A stretch of DNA of 64,000 nucleotides from Pseudisothecium myosuroides (taxonomy: Eukaryota; Streptophyta; Bryopsida; Hypnales; Lembophyllaceae): the NCBI GenBank assembly GCA_951799445.1, contig OX637291.1:4032501-4096500 (forward strand). The letters are read 5' to 3'. Numbering within the stretch: position 1 is the stretch's first letter; the number at the start of each line of letters is the position of its first letter. A program made the position numbers and the translations under genes. This document shows positions 47,766 to 59,197 of this stretch, piece by piece. Under the pieces are notes generated by a model, which had not been told where the DNA came from, did not search any database, and worked only from the letters and a program-made list of their open reading frames with translations.

Positions 47766-48261
47766 CCACTCGGCCAATGCTGTGTATTGTGAAGAGTGAT
47801 AGACTCAATGTGGTTAGCAGGAGGCATTCTGTAGATAAAAGAAGTTGGGAAACAAAAGTAGAGAGGCAGAATTAAGCTAAGAAAACAAAGGGAATGTTCT
47901 GCATGGAAGTTGGAAACAATGTCTTATATTCTTTTAGAAGGGATTATACCAAGCTACAGGGTATGGAAAGAGGGACAATTCCAATTGTCAGCGTGATATT
48001 GTTGGATACGCAAAAACTAGCTTTGTACATGGTAGAGGGCAAGTTATTATTATAGAAGTCAGTTTTATGATGACAGCATGGCAGAGGTGACTGAAGAGTG
48101 TATTTTAAAGTTTTTAAATATGAAGATGTAGTAGCATACTAGCATATGTAAAGGCGGCGACACAATGGATTGAACACAAGGACATGGTACTGCGTAGAAA
48201 GTAGAGAATATGACGGCATCCAAAGTGAAGAAAATTTTGTCATCTGAGAAGTTAGTTTACA

Positions 48262-48535
48262 TGGGAGTACCCTGAATAGTGAAACTAGCAATTCCCTCTC
48301 ACTAATTTCTCCACGTTTGACACCATGCAAATAATTATACAAATATTTACAATTATTGCACAAGAATGCACTACTTTTGAATTAAGTATTCTTGTAATTG
48401 GGACTCATGAAAAATCCATGTGTACAAATGGAAGTAGTTGTAGAAATATTAGTTCACTTTGATGGCTTGTAAAGTAACTTTTGGGAGGCAAGACAATCTA
48501 ACTGTTAAGGCAACCAAATTTTAGTATTCTTGGTA
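48262..48535 (+). mobile_element. Deletion derivative of the 22888-24347 TIR element
   Basis: aatagtgaaactagc-ttccctctcactaattt at 48278 onward matches the left end of 22888-24347. The right end ggcaaccaaattttagtatt matches its right end. Nearly all internal satellite units are missing. It abuts the large TIR element at 48541. Confidence 0.65.
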
Positions 48536-48654
48536 TTTTGCAGGGTTGTCATATCAGACGGGTCGAGGTGATCGGACGGGACAGACGGACGAGCAAACCG
48601 GACCGGACGCCCTTCATTATTGAAAATTTCCAATTGGCAAGTCACTTCACGTTG

Positions 48655-49035
48655 GTGGTCCACGCTAGATTCAGGTTGCGGACGTGAAAGTCAGGGCGGA
48701 GACGTGAAAGTCAAGGCGGGGACTTGAACGTCAGGGCGCGGACTTGAACGTCAGGGTGCGGACTTGAACGTCAGGGTGTAGACGTGAACGTCAGGGCGCG
48801 GACTTGAACGTCAGGGTGCGGACGTGAACGTCAGAGCGCGGACTTGAACATCAGGGCGCGGACATGAACGTCAGGGCGCGGACCTATTGTGCGGGGGCGG
48901 GGACTTCAGGTCAGGGCGGGGACTTCAGGTCAGGGCGGGGACTTCAAGTCAGGGCGGGGACTTCAAGTCAGAGCGGGGACTTCAGGGCGGGGACTTGACG
49001 TCAGGGCGGGGACGCAAGGGCGCGGACGTCGCAGT
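48655..49035 (+). repeat. GC-rich subterminal tandem array (left)
   Basis: About 18 units of roughly 20 bases built from cagggcgcggacttgaacgt, drifting to cagggcggggacttcaggt. It is strikingly GC-rich against the AT-rich surroundings. The same words recur at 50697-50850 and, inverted, at 54355-54690. Confidence 0.85.
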
Positions 49036-49320
49036 CCTCCGCCATAGTGGGGGGGGGAAGTGAAATTTGTTTTGAACTTGGCCATGGGTTTCTTCCTTCC
49101 CATGTAGAGGGGGAACCCATTAATGCAGCTTGCCCTTCATTTCAGTTCGAGAATATCTTCAAGTCAATGGCTCCATTAAGAGGTCCAACCACTTTTTCAA
49201 TTCAAAGACCATGTGTGGAAGCATGTGGCTCCCTTCTTGGTGCCAAACTTCTCCTTCTTGCCTTCACCAAGCACTTGAGAATTAGGACCCACCCAAAATA
49301 AAGGAGATTTCTGAAAATGA
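49036..49320 (+). repeat. Internal duplicated block, copy 1
   Basis: Nearly identical to 50863-51140 (ctccattaagaggtccaacc, ctccttcttgccttca). Each copy directly follows a GC-rich array ending gacgtcgcagtc-tccgccat. The open frame inside (49047-49301) is shared but matches nothing I recognise. Confidence 0.8.
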
Positions 49321-50420
49321 AATTTTTATTTGTGTAATGGGATCCTATGAGGTTTTAGGATTGAAATGAAAAACTAGTTCCGTTATTTTTTAATTCAAGT
49401 TCAACGGTACTTTTTTGTAATGGGGATATTTAAGTATGGTTTGGGGTTGAAAATTCTAAATGAAATACTAGTCAAGTTATTTTGAATTCAATCATTCCAC
49501 TAGAAAGATTTATTTGTGTAATGGGATCCTACAAGGGTTTGGGATTGAAATGAAAAACTAGTTCCGTTATTTTTTAATTCAAGTTCAACGATACTTTTTT
49601 GTAATGGAGATATTTAAGTATGGTTTGGGATTGAAAATTTTAAAAGAAATACTAGCCAAGTTATTTTGAATTCAATCATTCCACTAGAAAAAATTTATTT
49701 GAATAATGGGATCCTACAAGGGTTTGGGATTGAAATGAAATACTAGTTCCGTTATTTTTTAATTCAAGTTCAACGGTACTTTTTTGTAATGGGGATATTT
49801 AAGTATGGTTTGGGGTTGAAAATTTTAAACGAAATACTAGTCAAGTTATTTTGAATTCAATCATTCCACTAGAAAGATTTATTTGTGTAATGGGATCCTA
49901 TGAGGGTTTGGGATTGAAATGAAATACTAGTTCCGTTATTTTTTAATTCAAGTTCAACGATACTTTTTTGTAATGGAGATATTTAAGTACGGTTTGGGAT
50001 TGAAAAAATTAAATGAAATACTAGCCAAGTTATTTTGAATTCAATCATTCCACTAGAAAGATTTATTTGTGTAATGGGATCCTACAAGGGTTTGGGATTG
50101 AAATGAAATATTAGTTCCGTTATTTTTTAATTCAAGTTCAACGGTACTTTTTTGTAATGGGGATATTTAAGTATGGTTTTGATTGAAAATTTTAAATGAA
50201 ATACTAGTCAAGTTATTTTGAATTCAATCATTCCACTAGAAAGATTTATTTGTGTAATGGGATCCTACGAGTTTTTGGGATTGAAATGAAAAACTAGTTC
50301 CGTTATTTTTTAATTCAAGTTCAACGGTACTCTTTTGTATTGGAGATATTTAAATATGGTTTGGGGTTGAAAATTTTAAATGAAATACTAGTGAAGTTGT
50401 TTTTAATTCAAGCATTCCAA
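49310..50420 (+). repeat. Six-copy 184-bp tandem array
   Basis: The word ccgttattttttaattcaag recurs at about 49380, 49564, 49749, 49933, 50117 and 50300, a spacing of 183-185 bases. Units differ by few substitutions (acggtac/acgatac, ggggttga/gggattga). No coding capacity. The unit is close to a nucleosomal repeat length, as in many plant satellites. Confidence 0.9.
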
Positions 50421-50429
50421 AATAATATT

Positions 50430-50531
50430 TTAAAAATATAAACTTCTAAATTGAGCAAATTTGTTAGGATTTTTTTAACTTCAAATTAGGGTCAACACCC
50501 AAGTTTGGTGCCTTGGGCATTTAGGGGTTAA
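50430..50531. mobile_element. Truncated family-A TTAA element (right end only)
   Basis: The end ggtgccttgggcatttagggg followed by TTAA 50528-50531 matches the right end of 4847-5485. The left part is absent; the 184-bp array ends just before it. Confidence 0.65.
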
Positions 50532-50862
50532 GATATTTGTGAGTTCAAGTTTGTGAATTCGCGTGTTCAACTTTGTCTTGGAGGGAGTCCAAGTTTGTCA
50601 TGGAGGGAGTTCAAGTTTGTCATGGAGGGAGTTCAAATTTAGCTTGGAGGGAATTCAGGTCTGCGTGCTTGGATAAATTTCTACACATACGCCGAGGTCA
50701 GGATGCGGACTCCAGGTCAGGGCGGGGGCCTCAGGGCAGGGACTTGACGTCAGGGCGGGGACTTCAGATCAGGGCAAAGACTTCAGGGCGGGGACTTGAC
50801 GTCAAGGCGGGGACTTGAGGTCATGGCGGGGACGCAAGGGCGCGGACGTCGCAGTCTTCCGC

Positions 50863-51140
50863 CATAGTGGGGGGGGAAGTGAAATTTGTTTTGAACTTGG
50901 CCATGGGATTCTTCCTTCCCATGTAGAGGGGGAACCCATTAATACAGCTTGCCCTTCATTTCAGTTCGAGAATATCTTCAAGTCAATGGCTCCATTAAGA
51001 GGTCCAACCACTTTTTCAATTCAAAGACCATGTGTGGAAGCATGTGGCTCCTTTCTTGGTGCCAAACTTCTCCTTCTTGCCTTCATCAAGCACTTGAGAA
51101 TTAGGACCCACCCAAAAAAAAGGAGATTTCTGGAAAATGA
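50863..51140 (+). repeat. Internal duplicated block, copy 2
   Basis: Second copy of 49036-49320, with a few substitutions. After it, 51141-51890 is AT-rich with repeated acaagggtttgga words and no gene. Confidence 0.8.
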
Positions 51141-52174
51141 AAATTAACTTGCACACTTCAATCAAAAAAAAATTGAAATTACATGCTACAAGTTTTTGGG
51201 TTTATAACGAAAGACAAGGTACACATTTTTTTAAATTCAAGTGGGAGGATGCATTTTAAAATTCTCCAAATATAAACTAAAAGGGTTCACAGTTAAAAAA
51301 AAGATCAAACACGTCTTATATTTTTTAGACTTCTAATTGAGTGGGTTAGTTTTTGGTAATGGGGGCTACAAGGGTTTGGAAATTGGAATTCACATCATTA
51401 ACGTATAACAATGTATTACAATGTAGTTCAAGGATTTTATTTTAAAAAATAGAGGCTACAAGGATTTGGAAAGGAAACAAAATGCAAGTTCTAGTGGTTT
51501 CGAAGCAAGTTGAAGGCTTTAGTCTTGTTACTAGATGCTACAAGGGTGAAGGGTTTTGATTTCAAATCAAATAGAAGTTATGTTTTGTTTAGTTATAATT
51601 GAAGCCTTTATGGTGTTGGTAAATTGTTGTTCCAAGTATTTAAAATTCAAATCAAATACAAGTTAAATGTTATGTGCTTGTATTTCAAGGGCGGCAAGTT
51701 GAAGTACGAGTTATAAGGGTTTGGAAATCTTTTCAAATACAAATTAATATTTTTGGAGGACAACCATGTTCTGAACAATACATCTGGCTTGTATATTAAA
51801 ACATTTTATTCTATTGTAGTAATTGATTCGAAGAGTATGCATACTTTATCAAGTGAATTCCAAACTGTTTTAATTCACCAAGCTCCCGACAGAGAACGGG
51901 TCTGAGTGAGGCAACGAGCAAGCCAACAAGGGCCTCCCTTCCTTTACTTTGAAATTCACAACAGGAAAAAATATTGTTTGATTGAACAAGAGCCCCCTTT
52001 CATTCCCAAAAAAATTACTTGAATTTGGGTCCAATTTAAAAAAATGTGGTTCATATGAACAAGGGTCCCCCCTTATTGGAAGTTATTGCTTACAAATTCA
52101 AAAGGAATTAGTATTTTTTTGCCTACAATGCAAAAAAATATGGTTCAATTGAACGAGGGCCCCTTTATTGCTTC

Positions 52175-52178
52175 TTAA
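52175..52178. other. Paralogous empty TTAA site
   Basis: Here cctttattgcttc-TTAA-tggagaatgaa is continuous. In the duplicated unit the same sequence is split by the family-A element 53460-54102, with TTAA on both sides. This directly shows a TTAA-specific insertion. Confidence 0.9.
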
Positions 52179-52370
52179 TGGAGAATGAATTAAACTCATT
52201 CGCCTATAAGGAAAGAAATACGGGTCCATGGAGCCAAGTTCCTCTTTACTTTTAAATTTACAAGAAATTACTCAAATTAGTTCCACTTGACCCCAATACA
52301 CAAAAATATGGTTTGTTTGTACAAGGGCCCCCTTTCATTCAAAAATAAATTAGTTCAATTTGACTCCAAT

Positions 52371-53306
52371 TTAACCCCTGAAGGACGAAGGCCTATTTTC
52401 TGCCAAAAAACACTCAAAACTGCCATTTCTTTAGCAAAGAGTAAAAAAAATTTTAATTGTTTTTTCTCCACATCTAACCATAGGATCGTACACCTGACTA
52501 GTATGAAAATGTGTGGAAATTTTTTTAGAATTTTGGACCACACAAATTGCAAGAAATCTGCATTTTAAGTGCAAAAAACAAGTTTTTCAGCTCATCATGG
52601 GACTAGATTTTTTGACTTTGAACATTTTAAACTTTTAATTTTTTGCACTACAAAGTTATGAGCTTTAAATCTTTACAATGGAGAATTGAGTTGAGAGTCT
52701 AGAAAAAAAAAGAAAAATCCCAAAAACTTAATTTTCAATATTAAAAAAATTGTTAAGTAAAAGTAGGTACGAGATAGTAGGAAAATCTAAAATTTTAATA
52801 TCTTTTATATGGAATTAAAATGCATTAATCCCAATGGTGACATTGTTCTAGAAAAAAATCTAAACCAAAAAGAACTTTTTTTTTTTTTAATTGTAAAAAT
52901 TGCATTCAGAAATGCATCCTACAAGTTATTTTTTACAGAAAGATGCTCTAAGTGCCCGAAAAATAAGATTGTCTATAACTTTCTCATAACAAATCCAAAT
53001 GGAATGAATCAAAGCTTCCTAGATAGACAAAAATATAATGTAGGGCAAAATTTTTTTTTTTTTTTAAATTCAAATTCCTGCAAATTTTTTGGGGCTGAAA
53101 CCCTCTCCCCTGTTTTGAGCTTATTTGGGCATAACTTTTGTTCCCAGGCAACGATTGAAAAATAATAATATTCCCATGAAGCTTATAAGTTTTTCGATCT
53201 GTATAAAAAAAATTAGGACAAAAATAAAAATTCAGCCCGTAGGTACCTGCCCAAAATCCCATTTGTCCCCCGAGGCCCAAAGGGACAATGGTCCTTTAGG
53301 GATTAA
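52371..53306. mobile_element. TTAA-flanked element, family C
   Basis: TTAA 52371-52374 then CCCCTGAAGGACGAAGGCC; right end ggtcctttaggga then TTAA 53303-53306. Flanks gactccaat-TTAA and TTAA-aaaaatgtgg are continuous at 52031-52048 (gtccaat-TTAA-aaaaatgtgg), a paralogous empty site at 52036-52039. Confidence 0.85.
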
Positions 53307-53459
53307 AAAAATGTGGTTCACATGAGCACAGGTCCCCCCTTATTGCTCATAAATTCGAAAGGAATTATTAGTAGTATTCAAAAGGAATTATTACTAGTAA
53401 TTTTTTGCCTACAATGCAAAAAATATGGTTTAATTGAATGAGGGCCCCTTTATTGCTTC

Positions 53460-54102
53460 TTAACCCCTAAATGCCCAAGGCACCAAATTTTGGTGTTGAC
53501 AAAACTTTGAAGTTAAATAAAACCTAACCAAGTTGCTATTTTTAATAGATTATATTTTTGTAAAATTCTATTTGAAGTCTACTTTTAGTGTCAAGAATCC
53601 GATTTTCAAATGATTGATTATGATTTTTCTATTCAAGATTTTGTGCAAGGGTACCCATTGTAATCTTGACTTTCCGTAGTGTTGGGGGCTCTTGGAAATG
53701 TGCCTCAAACACACTACATCTTGGAGGAAAATTCACATTAGAAATTCATTTAAAAAAATTGTAGAGTAGATTTTGAGAAGCCGTAAATTGATCGTGGTTA
53801 TGCATGTTAGGCCCTTTAACCTCATATTTTTTGGTGACCAACTTCTTAGATTCAATATGTAAAAAAAGGATTGAAAGAATTTCTTAGTTTTAACACCGTC
53901 ATGTTCAAACATTATAATCTTTAAATTTATAAGTGATATTCTTGTGTTTTCTTTTCCTACGTGATTTCTAACATGTTTAGTTTGAATTTGTACGGTTACA
54001 ATTCAAAAAAAAGTAATATAATTTATCAAAATGTTGGCCTTTTGTTTGATTTAAAGCAAATTCTTAGAAGTTCAAAACAGGCCTTGGGCATTTAGGGGTT
54101 AA
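53460..54102. mobile_element. TTAA-flanked element, family A (inverted)
   Basis: TTAA 53460-53463 then CCCCTAAATGCCCAAGGCAC; right end gccttgggcatttagggg then TTAA 54099-54102. Its interior is the reverse complement of 4847-5485. The outer 18 bases of the two ends are identical when inverted. The empty counterpart lies at 52175-52178. Confidence 0.9.
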
Positions 54103-54354
54103 TGGAGAATGAACTAAATTCATTCGCCTTCAAGGGAAAAAAATATGAGTCCATGGAGCAAGGTTCCTCTTCCTTTACTTTTAAATTCACAAGGAATTAG
54201 TTCCACTCGGCCCCACTGAAAAAAATACGGTTCGGTTGCACCGAGGGTTGCACAAGGACCCCCTTCATTCAAAAATAAATTAATTCAATTTGGCTCCAAT
54301 TTTAAGAAATCGTCTACTTCCGTCCGCGATCTGACTACTTTTGTCAGCAAGCTG

Positions 54355-54690
54355 ACTACTATCCGCGCCCCGACCCACTCACGTCCCCGCCCTGACCCAC
54401 TTATGTCCCCGCCCCGCCCCACTCACGTTCCCACCCCGCCCCACTCAAGTCCCCGCCCTGACCCATTCACGTCCCCGCCCCGGCCCACTCAAGTCCCCGC
54501 CTCGGCCCACTCAAGTCCCCGCCCTGACCCACTTACGTCCCTGCCCCGACCCACTCAAGTCCCCGCCCTGACCCACTCACGTCCCCGCCTTGACTACCGT
54601 CCGCGCCCCGACACAATTCCGTCCCCGCCCTGGCAATATTACGTCCGCGCCCTGACTACAGTCCGCGCCCCCTACCGGAGACGTCCGTGC
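54355..54690 (-). repeat. GC-rich subterminal tandem array (right)
   Basis: About 15 units of roughly 22 bases, cactcacgtccccgccctga and variants. This is the reverse complement of the left array (48655-49035), so the arrays are mirror images near the two ends of the 6.3-kb element. Confidence 0.85.
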
Positions 54691-54845
54691 CCTAGATCCT
54701 ACTTGGCAGCCACGAGGCGTCAAAATGGCAGCCACATTACTTTTTTTTTCTAATTAAAAAAAGTCAACTTTGTGTTGACCACATCGGACGGGCGAGACCT
54801 CTATCGGACGGGCGAACCGGACGTCCGCCCGGTATGACAACCCTG

Positions 54846-56327
54846 CTAAGTATGATGATGTTCATTGGGGTCAGATTAGGAAAACATTAGTTGGAGACTG
54901 TAGTACATTCCTTGGACCCGAACCGGGCTCAAAACGTAGACTGATTCGTGCTACACAGCCGCCGATACATTTTTTTGACCTTTTTTTTTATGATGTTCTC
55001 ATAGACCGGTTAGTCCACAAAACCAGTCGGTATGCAGCCCAAGCGTGCTACAAGTATCCCACCCTCAATAATGGTCAGCAAGGCTGATACGACACTTGTC
55101 TTGGAGAGATGAGGTTATGGCTGGGGTGCGTCATATTGATGGCCATAAAGCAATTCCTCACCATTAGGGATTATTGGAAGAAGGATTCCTTCTATAGATG
55201 CCCTATCCTTCCTAGAGTCATGAGTCGTGTTCGATTTGAAGCCTTGCTATGTTGCCTCCATGTGACCGATAATGCCTCTCTGCAGAGAGAGAGGTCGCAT
55301 CCTCAATATGATAGGATAGGAAAGGTGAGGTTCATGGTGGACCACTTCGTCAGTAGATCCAAAGAACTCTATAACCCTGGTAGGTCCATCACAGTGGATG
55401 AAATAATGGTAGCTTACCGGGGTCGATACTCTGGCTTCAGGCAGTATATGGCAAACAAACCCACAAAGTACGGGTTCAAATTCTGGGCAGATGTATCCAC
55501 AGAAAGCCGATATATCTACAATGTCATACCATATGTGGGCAAGCAAGGAGAGGTAGACGTAGGGCAAAGTGAGCACGTAGTTTTAGATCTTATCAAGGGC
55601 CTTGAGTATCGGAAACACATCATAGTAATGGATAATTTCTTCACCTCTCCCTCTCTATTTGACAAGCTGCTTGATTTGGACACTTACTCTACTAGAATGC
55701 TGAAGGGGCCACGAATTGGTGTTCCTTCTCTTCTATGTGGCTTCCAGTGAGATGAACACCCTTGTGGGACTTTGTTCTGGCTCATCCACGAGGACCACCA
55801 AATGGCAGCTAGCTAGCCACAGCCTGGTTTGACTCAAAATCTGTCATTTTTTTGAATATTAGTGTAGATCCCGTAGCTCCAGGCCCCCCTACCTGTAAGC
55901 ACTGGGTGAATGGCAGTCATGATGATGTGGACACTACACCGCAGCAATTGGAATACGGTCAGAACATGGGAGGAGTTGATATTGTAGATCAAATGAGGAA
56001 AGATTACATCTGCCAATACCATAGCCACAAAATGGTGGCATAAAATGTTCTTTTTTGTCTTAGATTCTAATCTACATAATAGCTAGTTATTATACTGTGA
56101 ATATATGGAAAGGAGGCCGGAGAAATTAGGGATGAGAAAACACTTTTATTACCAAGTCGCCCAAGCCCTGATAGAGCCGCAATTCCCTCTTCCTCGAACA
56201 ATTCATGAAGCTGGCTGGAATCCGATGGCTGTGCACGTCCCTGAGTCTCATCGAACCTTAGCAAGAACGTGCATAAGGTGTGGCCAGAAGCAGAGCACCT
56301 ACTATGGACCGTGTGGATTTGTCTAAA
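54846..56327 (+). pseudogene. PiggyBac-type transposase, second copy, N-terminus missing
   Basis: The coding frame is already open at the edge of the large TIR element (KYDDVHWGQIRK) and continues with a stop at 55085 to FQ-stop at 55748. The first two catalytic aspartates are present: 55397-55399 (ITVDEIMVAYRG) and 55631-55633 (IVMDNFFTSP). After 55748 the frame shifts (WFDSKSVIF, then GVDIVDQMR with the third aspartate around 55978). It shifts again near 56035 (KWWHKMFFFVLDS), and ends with a cysteine-rich tail (CIRCGQKQSTYYGPCGF, stop 56327). Related to but clearly distinct from the copy at 10345-16937. It is not functional: stops, two frameshifts, no start. Confidence 0.85.
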
Positions 56328-57455
56328 GTCATGTGTAGGAAATCGTGCTACCTCATTGTCCACAAGTGTCGAAAGTGGGCCCTCAAGGTAGCTGCCATGT
56401 AACTAATGGTTGTTTGTTCGTATCAGATTGGTTGATTGGAACTGGCGGTGGTCGATCTCCTGGCGCTGAGAATAGCTGTCCAATGCCCAACGTAGTATGG
56501 GTGGCGCGGAATTTGGCGGAGCGCCAGAGGTTCACAGAGGTCAAGCACCACGTGGAGTCCAGCCCAACTGCCAGTGACGACAGCACCCTCTTCGACGATG
56601 CTCCTCCGACCGGCCTGTAGTTTTGCAGGACTCCTCCTCGTGATTCTGAAGGCGCGGAAGACCTTGCAGTTGGTGGTGCGGTGTAGTTTTAGATAGGTAG
56701 TTTCATTTTTTAGACGAAGCGGTCGTTTTGTGTTTCTTAGTTTTTGAGGTTTGCTGTGCAGACAGTTTGCACTAGATAGTGCAAAATTTTGCCGCTTGAA
56801 CTCGTTGGAACTCATGGAATTCAAGTTTTTGTTATTTTCAATGCCTAGTGTGGCTCTTTGTATGTTGTGTTCTGTCCTCCTTGTGACGGTTATTGTTGCC
56901 CATGTCAGCTGGTTGGGACTTGTCGTTGAAGTTCGCCCTGGGGTCTTCAAAAGGAGGTTTTGTAAGTGGCAGCGCACAGGTGGACTTGACAACGCAGAGG
57001 GTATCGGCACCAGCCTGGCGTCAGTTTGACCGTACCGTGCCAGCAAAGGAGATTTCTCGAGAATTGTGCAGCTTCGGGCCGGAATCACAGGCGTTGTTTG
57101 GCAGCTTTTGGCCTGCTTTTTTTTGGCCTCACCAGTCACCTCTCTTACGTATCTGAATCCACCATTCTCGTAGACATCCGATTCACTACCCGACCTTGAT
57201 AAATTGTGTAACAATCATTTTTACAAAAAATGACCCGGATACGAGGAGAAGGCTGTTGATCAAATGTTATATGCTAGAGATCTGCACGGTGGATTGTCTC
57301 AAAAATTTCATCCCCGCACTCAGCAATTAGTGGCGTTCAACATGCAATGGTGATTTTTTGTGTAAACCAATAGTCTAGAAATTCTGAGTGTTTTTCTATG
57401 AATTGCCCACTATCTCGTCACTTTGTCAGTTCAATCTATGACGCTCAGGGGTTAA
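56328..57455 (+). mobile_element. 3' region and right end of the second PiggyBac-type element
   Basis: It ends acgctcagggg then TTAA 57452-57455; inverted this reads TTAACCCCTGAGCGTC, close to the left end of the 8731 element (TTAACCCCTTAGCGG). Between the transposase tail and this end no other gene is convincing; a long minus-strand open frame at 56423-57214 has no recognisable domain. The left end of this element is not found. Confidence 0.55.
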
Positions 57456-59197
57456 CCAAAATAAGTAGCCTATCTCATATCTTTGCCTGGCACCAACCAG
57501 ACTCGGAACTAGATAAGAAAAAATAGCCAGCTTAGACTTCTTGCAGTCACGGAGCTTGAATTGAGCTCGAGGAATAATCTCAAATTGTCAAAATTCAACT
57601 TGATGGACATATGAAGACCTTCAAGGCTTCAACTAAATAAAGCAGTGTAATGAATCCAACTACTGTAGCATAGAAACAACTAACTTAACTTACTTAAGAA
57701 TTAATAACAATTCCAACCAGTTATACAAAGAATCCGAGGCAAAAGAAACAGCCAACTATCTGATTTAAAAGAAAGCTTTAACATCACAGATCTCTCTCCA
57801 CAACAAAGACCCGAAATAACTTAGCATTCGCAATTTCAAAATTCAAAGATAATAAGTTACAAGTGAAACAAATTGTATGGTCAATAGGCCTAAGTTGTAG
57901 ATCAATAAATTAAATATAGCCCCAAAGCCTCAGTTGTTGTCAACAAGGAGCAGTTCTCAATTTCAAACAACATAGTACAGGCTGTACAAGCAAATATAAA
58001 ATGTTTAGTCATAACCTGAGGTACAAGAAGTCGAAACATTAACACAATAAAGTAATCCAAGTCATACTTTTTCAGTCCAACTTCTTCTTTGTACAACAAA
58101 CTGGGGGCCAATGGGACTTGCACACAACATCAAAGCCATCATTGCAAGGGTGGGCAGAGATAGGGGAAAACTTGACTGTAGCACTTGTGGAGTACAATTT
58201 TATTAGTTATTTGGAGTCCCTTTTGAGGAGTTGGAGGGGGCTCTTAGAGGGTCCATATTTTTACTAATGTTAGAATGTCAATTTGAAGGTCTGAAAGATA
58301 TTTGCAAAGAAATGAGATTCCCTACCCCTTGCTAATATGCATGCCACTACCTTAGGCCTTGTATATTTTGATGATTGTTGCTTTATGTAGGCTCTCTTTG
58401 GTGAGCCCTTCAAAAGGGAAAAGACAAGGCAAAATATTGTCATGATAGCATGCTGACTAAAATATTCTTGTAGAATTGGTCCTCCTACCTTTGTCTGTCT
58501 TCCTTTTGTTTATTAAAGTGTAGTGGTCTTCTCATGCATGTCTCAAATGCCAATCACATTAGAAGGCCACTTTTTGTTGGTTTGGAGGTCCAAAATTTGA
58601 AAGATCATAAGGGATGAGCCTCTATTATTGTATTTGTTGAAATTTTCTACTCCTTACTTCTAACTCACATAGAGGCTCATTTGTACAAAACATTTGTAGC
58701 CCAAATACTATATATCCTAAAACTGTACTCTAAAATTGGATCACGTGTTGGATCATGTCCTTACAGTAGAATGTTATTGCATATGGTGACTCACGTGTGT
58801 AAATTGCACGTTCTCGACTCTCAAGGACATATTATCGACCTATTAGGGCATCGCCAATGCAATTTGGAATTTGGCCCTCCAAAAAAACTTCTTACTTTTC
58901 ATTTGTTTATTTATCATTGAGTTGGGATTCACTTGTGATAAAAAAAAATGGGGAGGGAGTGGAACCAAATACTAAGTGATGGAGTCCAATTAGAACTTGA
59001 AATTTTATCATTGAAAGCACATTCAAAAGTATTTTGAATAGGTACAAGAAAACTCAAATTTAGGCATTGGACAAAGAACATAAACTACTTCAAAAGTACA
59101 CTAAAAGACAAAAATTATAGAGATGTTGACAACTCATGGTTACCATTATATAATGTCAATGCATGAGAGCTTTGGCGTTGTGGCTTGTTTTGATTGG
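57456..59197. other. Non-coding stretch
   Basis: No gene is visible. 58280-58640 is the second copy of the dispersed repeat at 7686-8056. The rest is AT-rich unique-looking sequence. Confidence 0.45.
58280..58640 (+). repeat. Dispersed repeat, copy 2
   Basis: Matches 7686-8056 throughout (gatatttgcaaagaaatgag, gccactttttgttggtttgg) with small deletions around 58530. Confidence 0.75.

Larger units (their letters stand above)
52036..54299 (+). repeat. Tandem duplication (~340-bp unit) with two element insertions
   Basis: Unit 1 is 52036-52370. Unit 2 is 53303-53459 plus 54099-54299. Shared words include aaaaaatgtggttca, aggaatta, gagggcccctttattgcttc and catggagc. The element 52371-53306 lies at the unit junction and 53460-54102 lies inside unit 2. 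Unit 1 preserves the matching uninterrupted TTAA sites. Confidence 0.8.
48541..54845. mobile_element. Large TIR element, hAT-like termini (about 6.3 kb)
   Basis: The left end CAGGGTTGTCATATCAGACG (48541) is inverted at the right end (CAGGGTTGTCATACCGGGCG, ending 54845). Next to each end are tcggacgggcga words and a GC-rich tandem array in inverted orientation. CAGGG ends are typical of plant hAT elements, but the 8-bp flanks (gtattttg, ctaagtat) do not match, so the class and a simple insertion history are unproven. No transposase is seen. Inside are two copies of a ~270-base block, a 184-bp array, a tandem duplication and two TTAA elements. The right end abuts the PiggyBac pseudogene at 54846. 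Confidence 0.65.

Noticed and set aside
56423..57214. 263-codon minus-strand open frame
   Set aside because: It overlaps the 3' part of the PiggyBac element, is basic and low in domain character, and has no homology I recognise.
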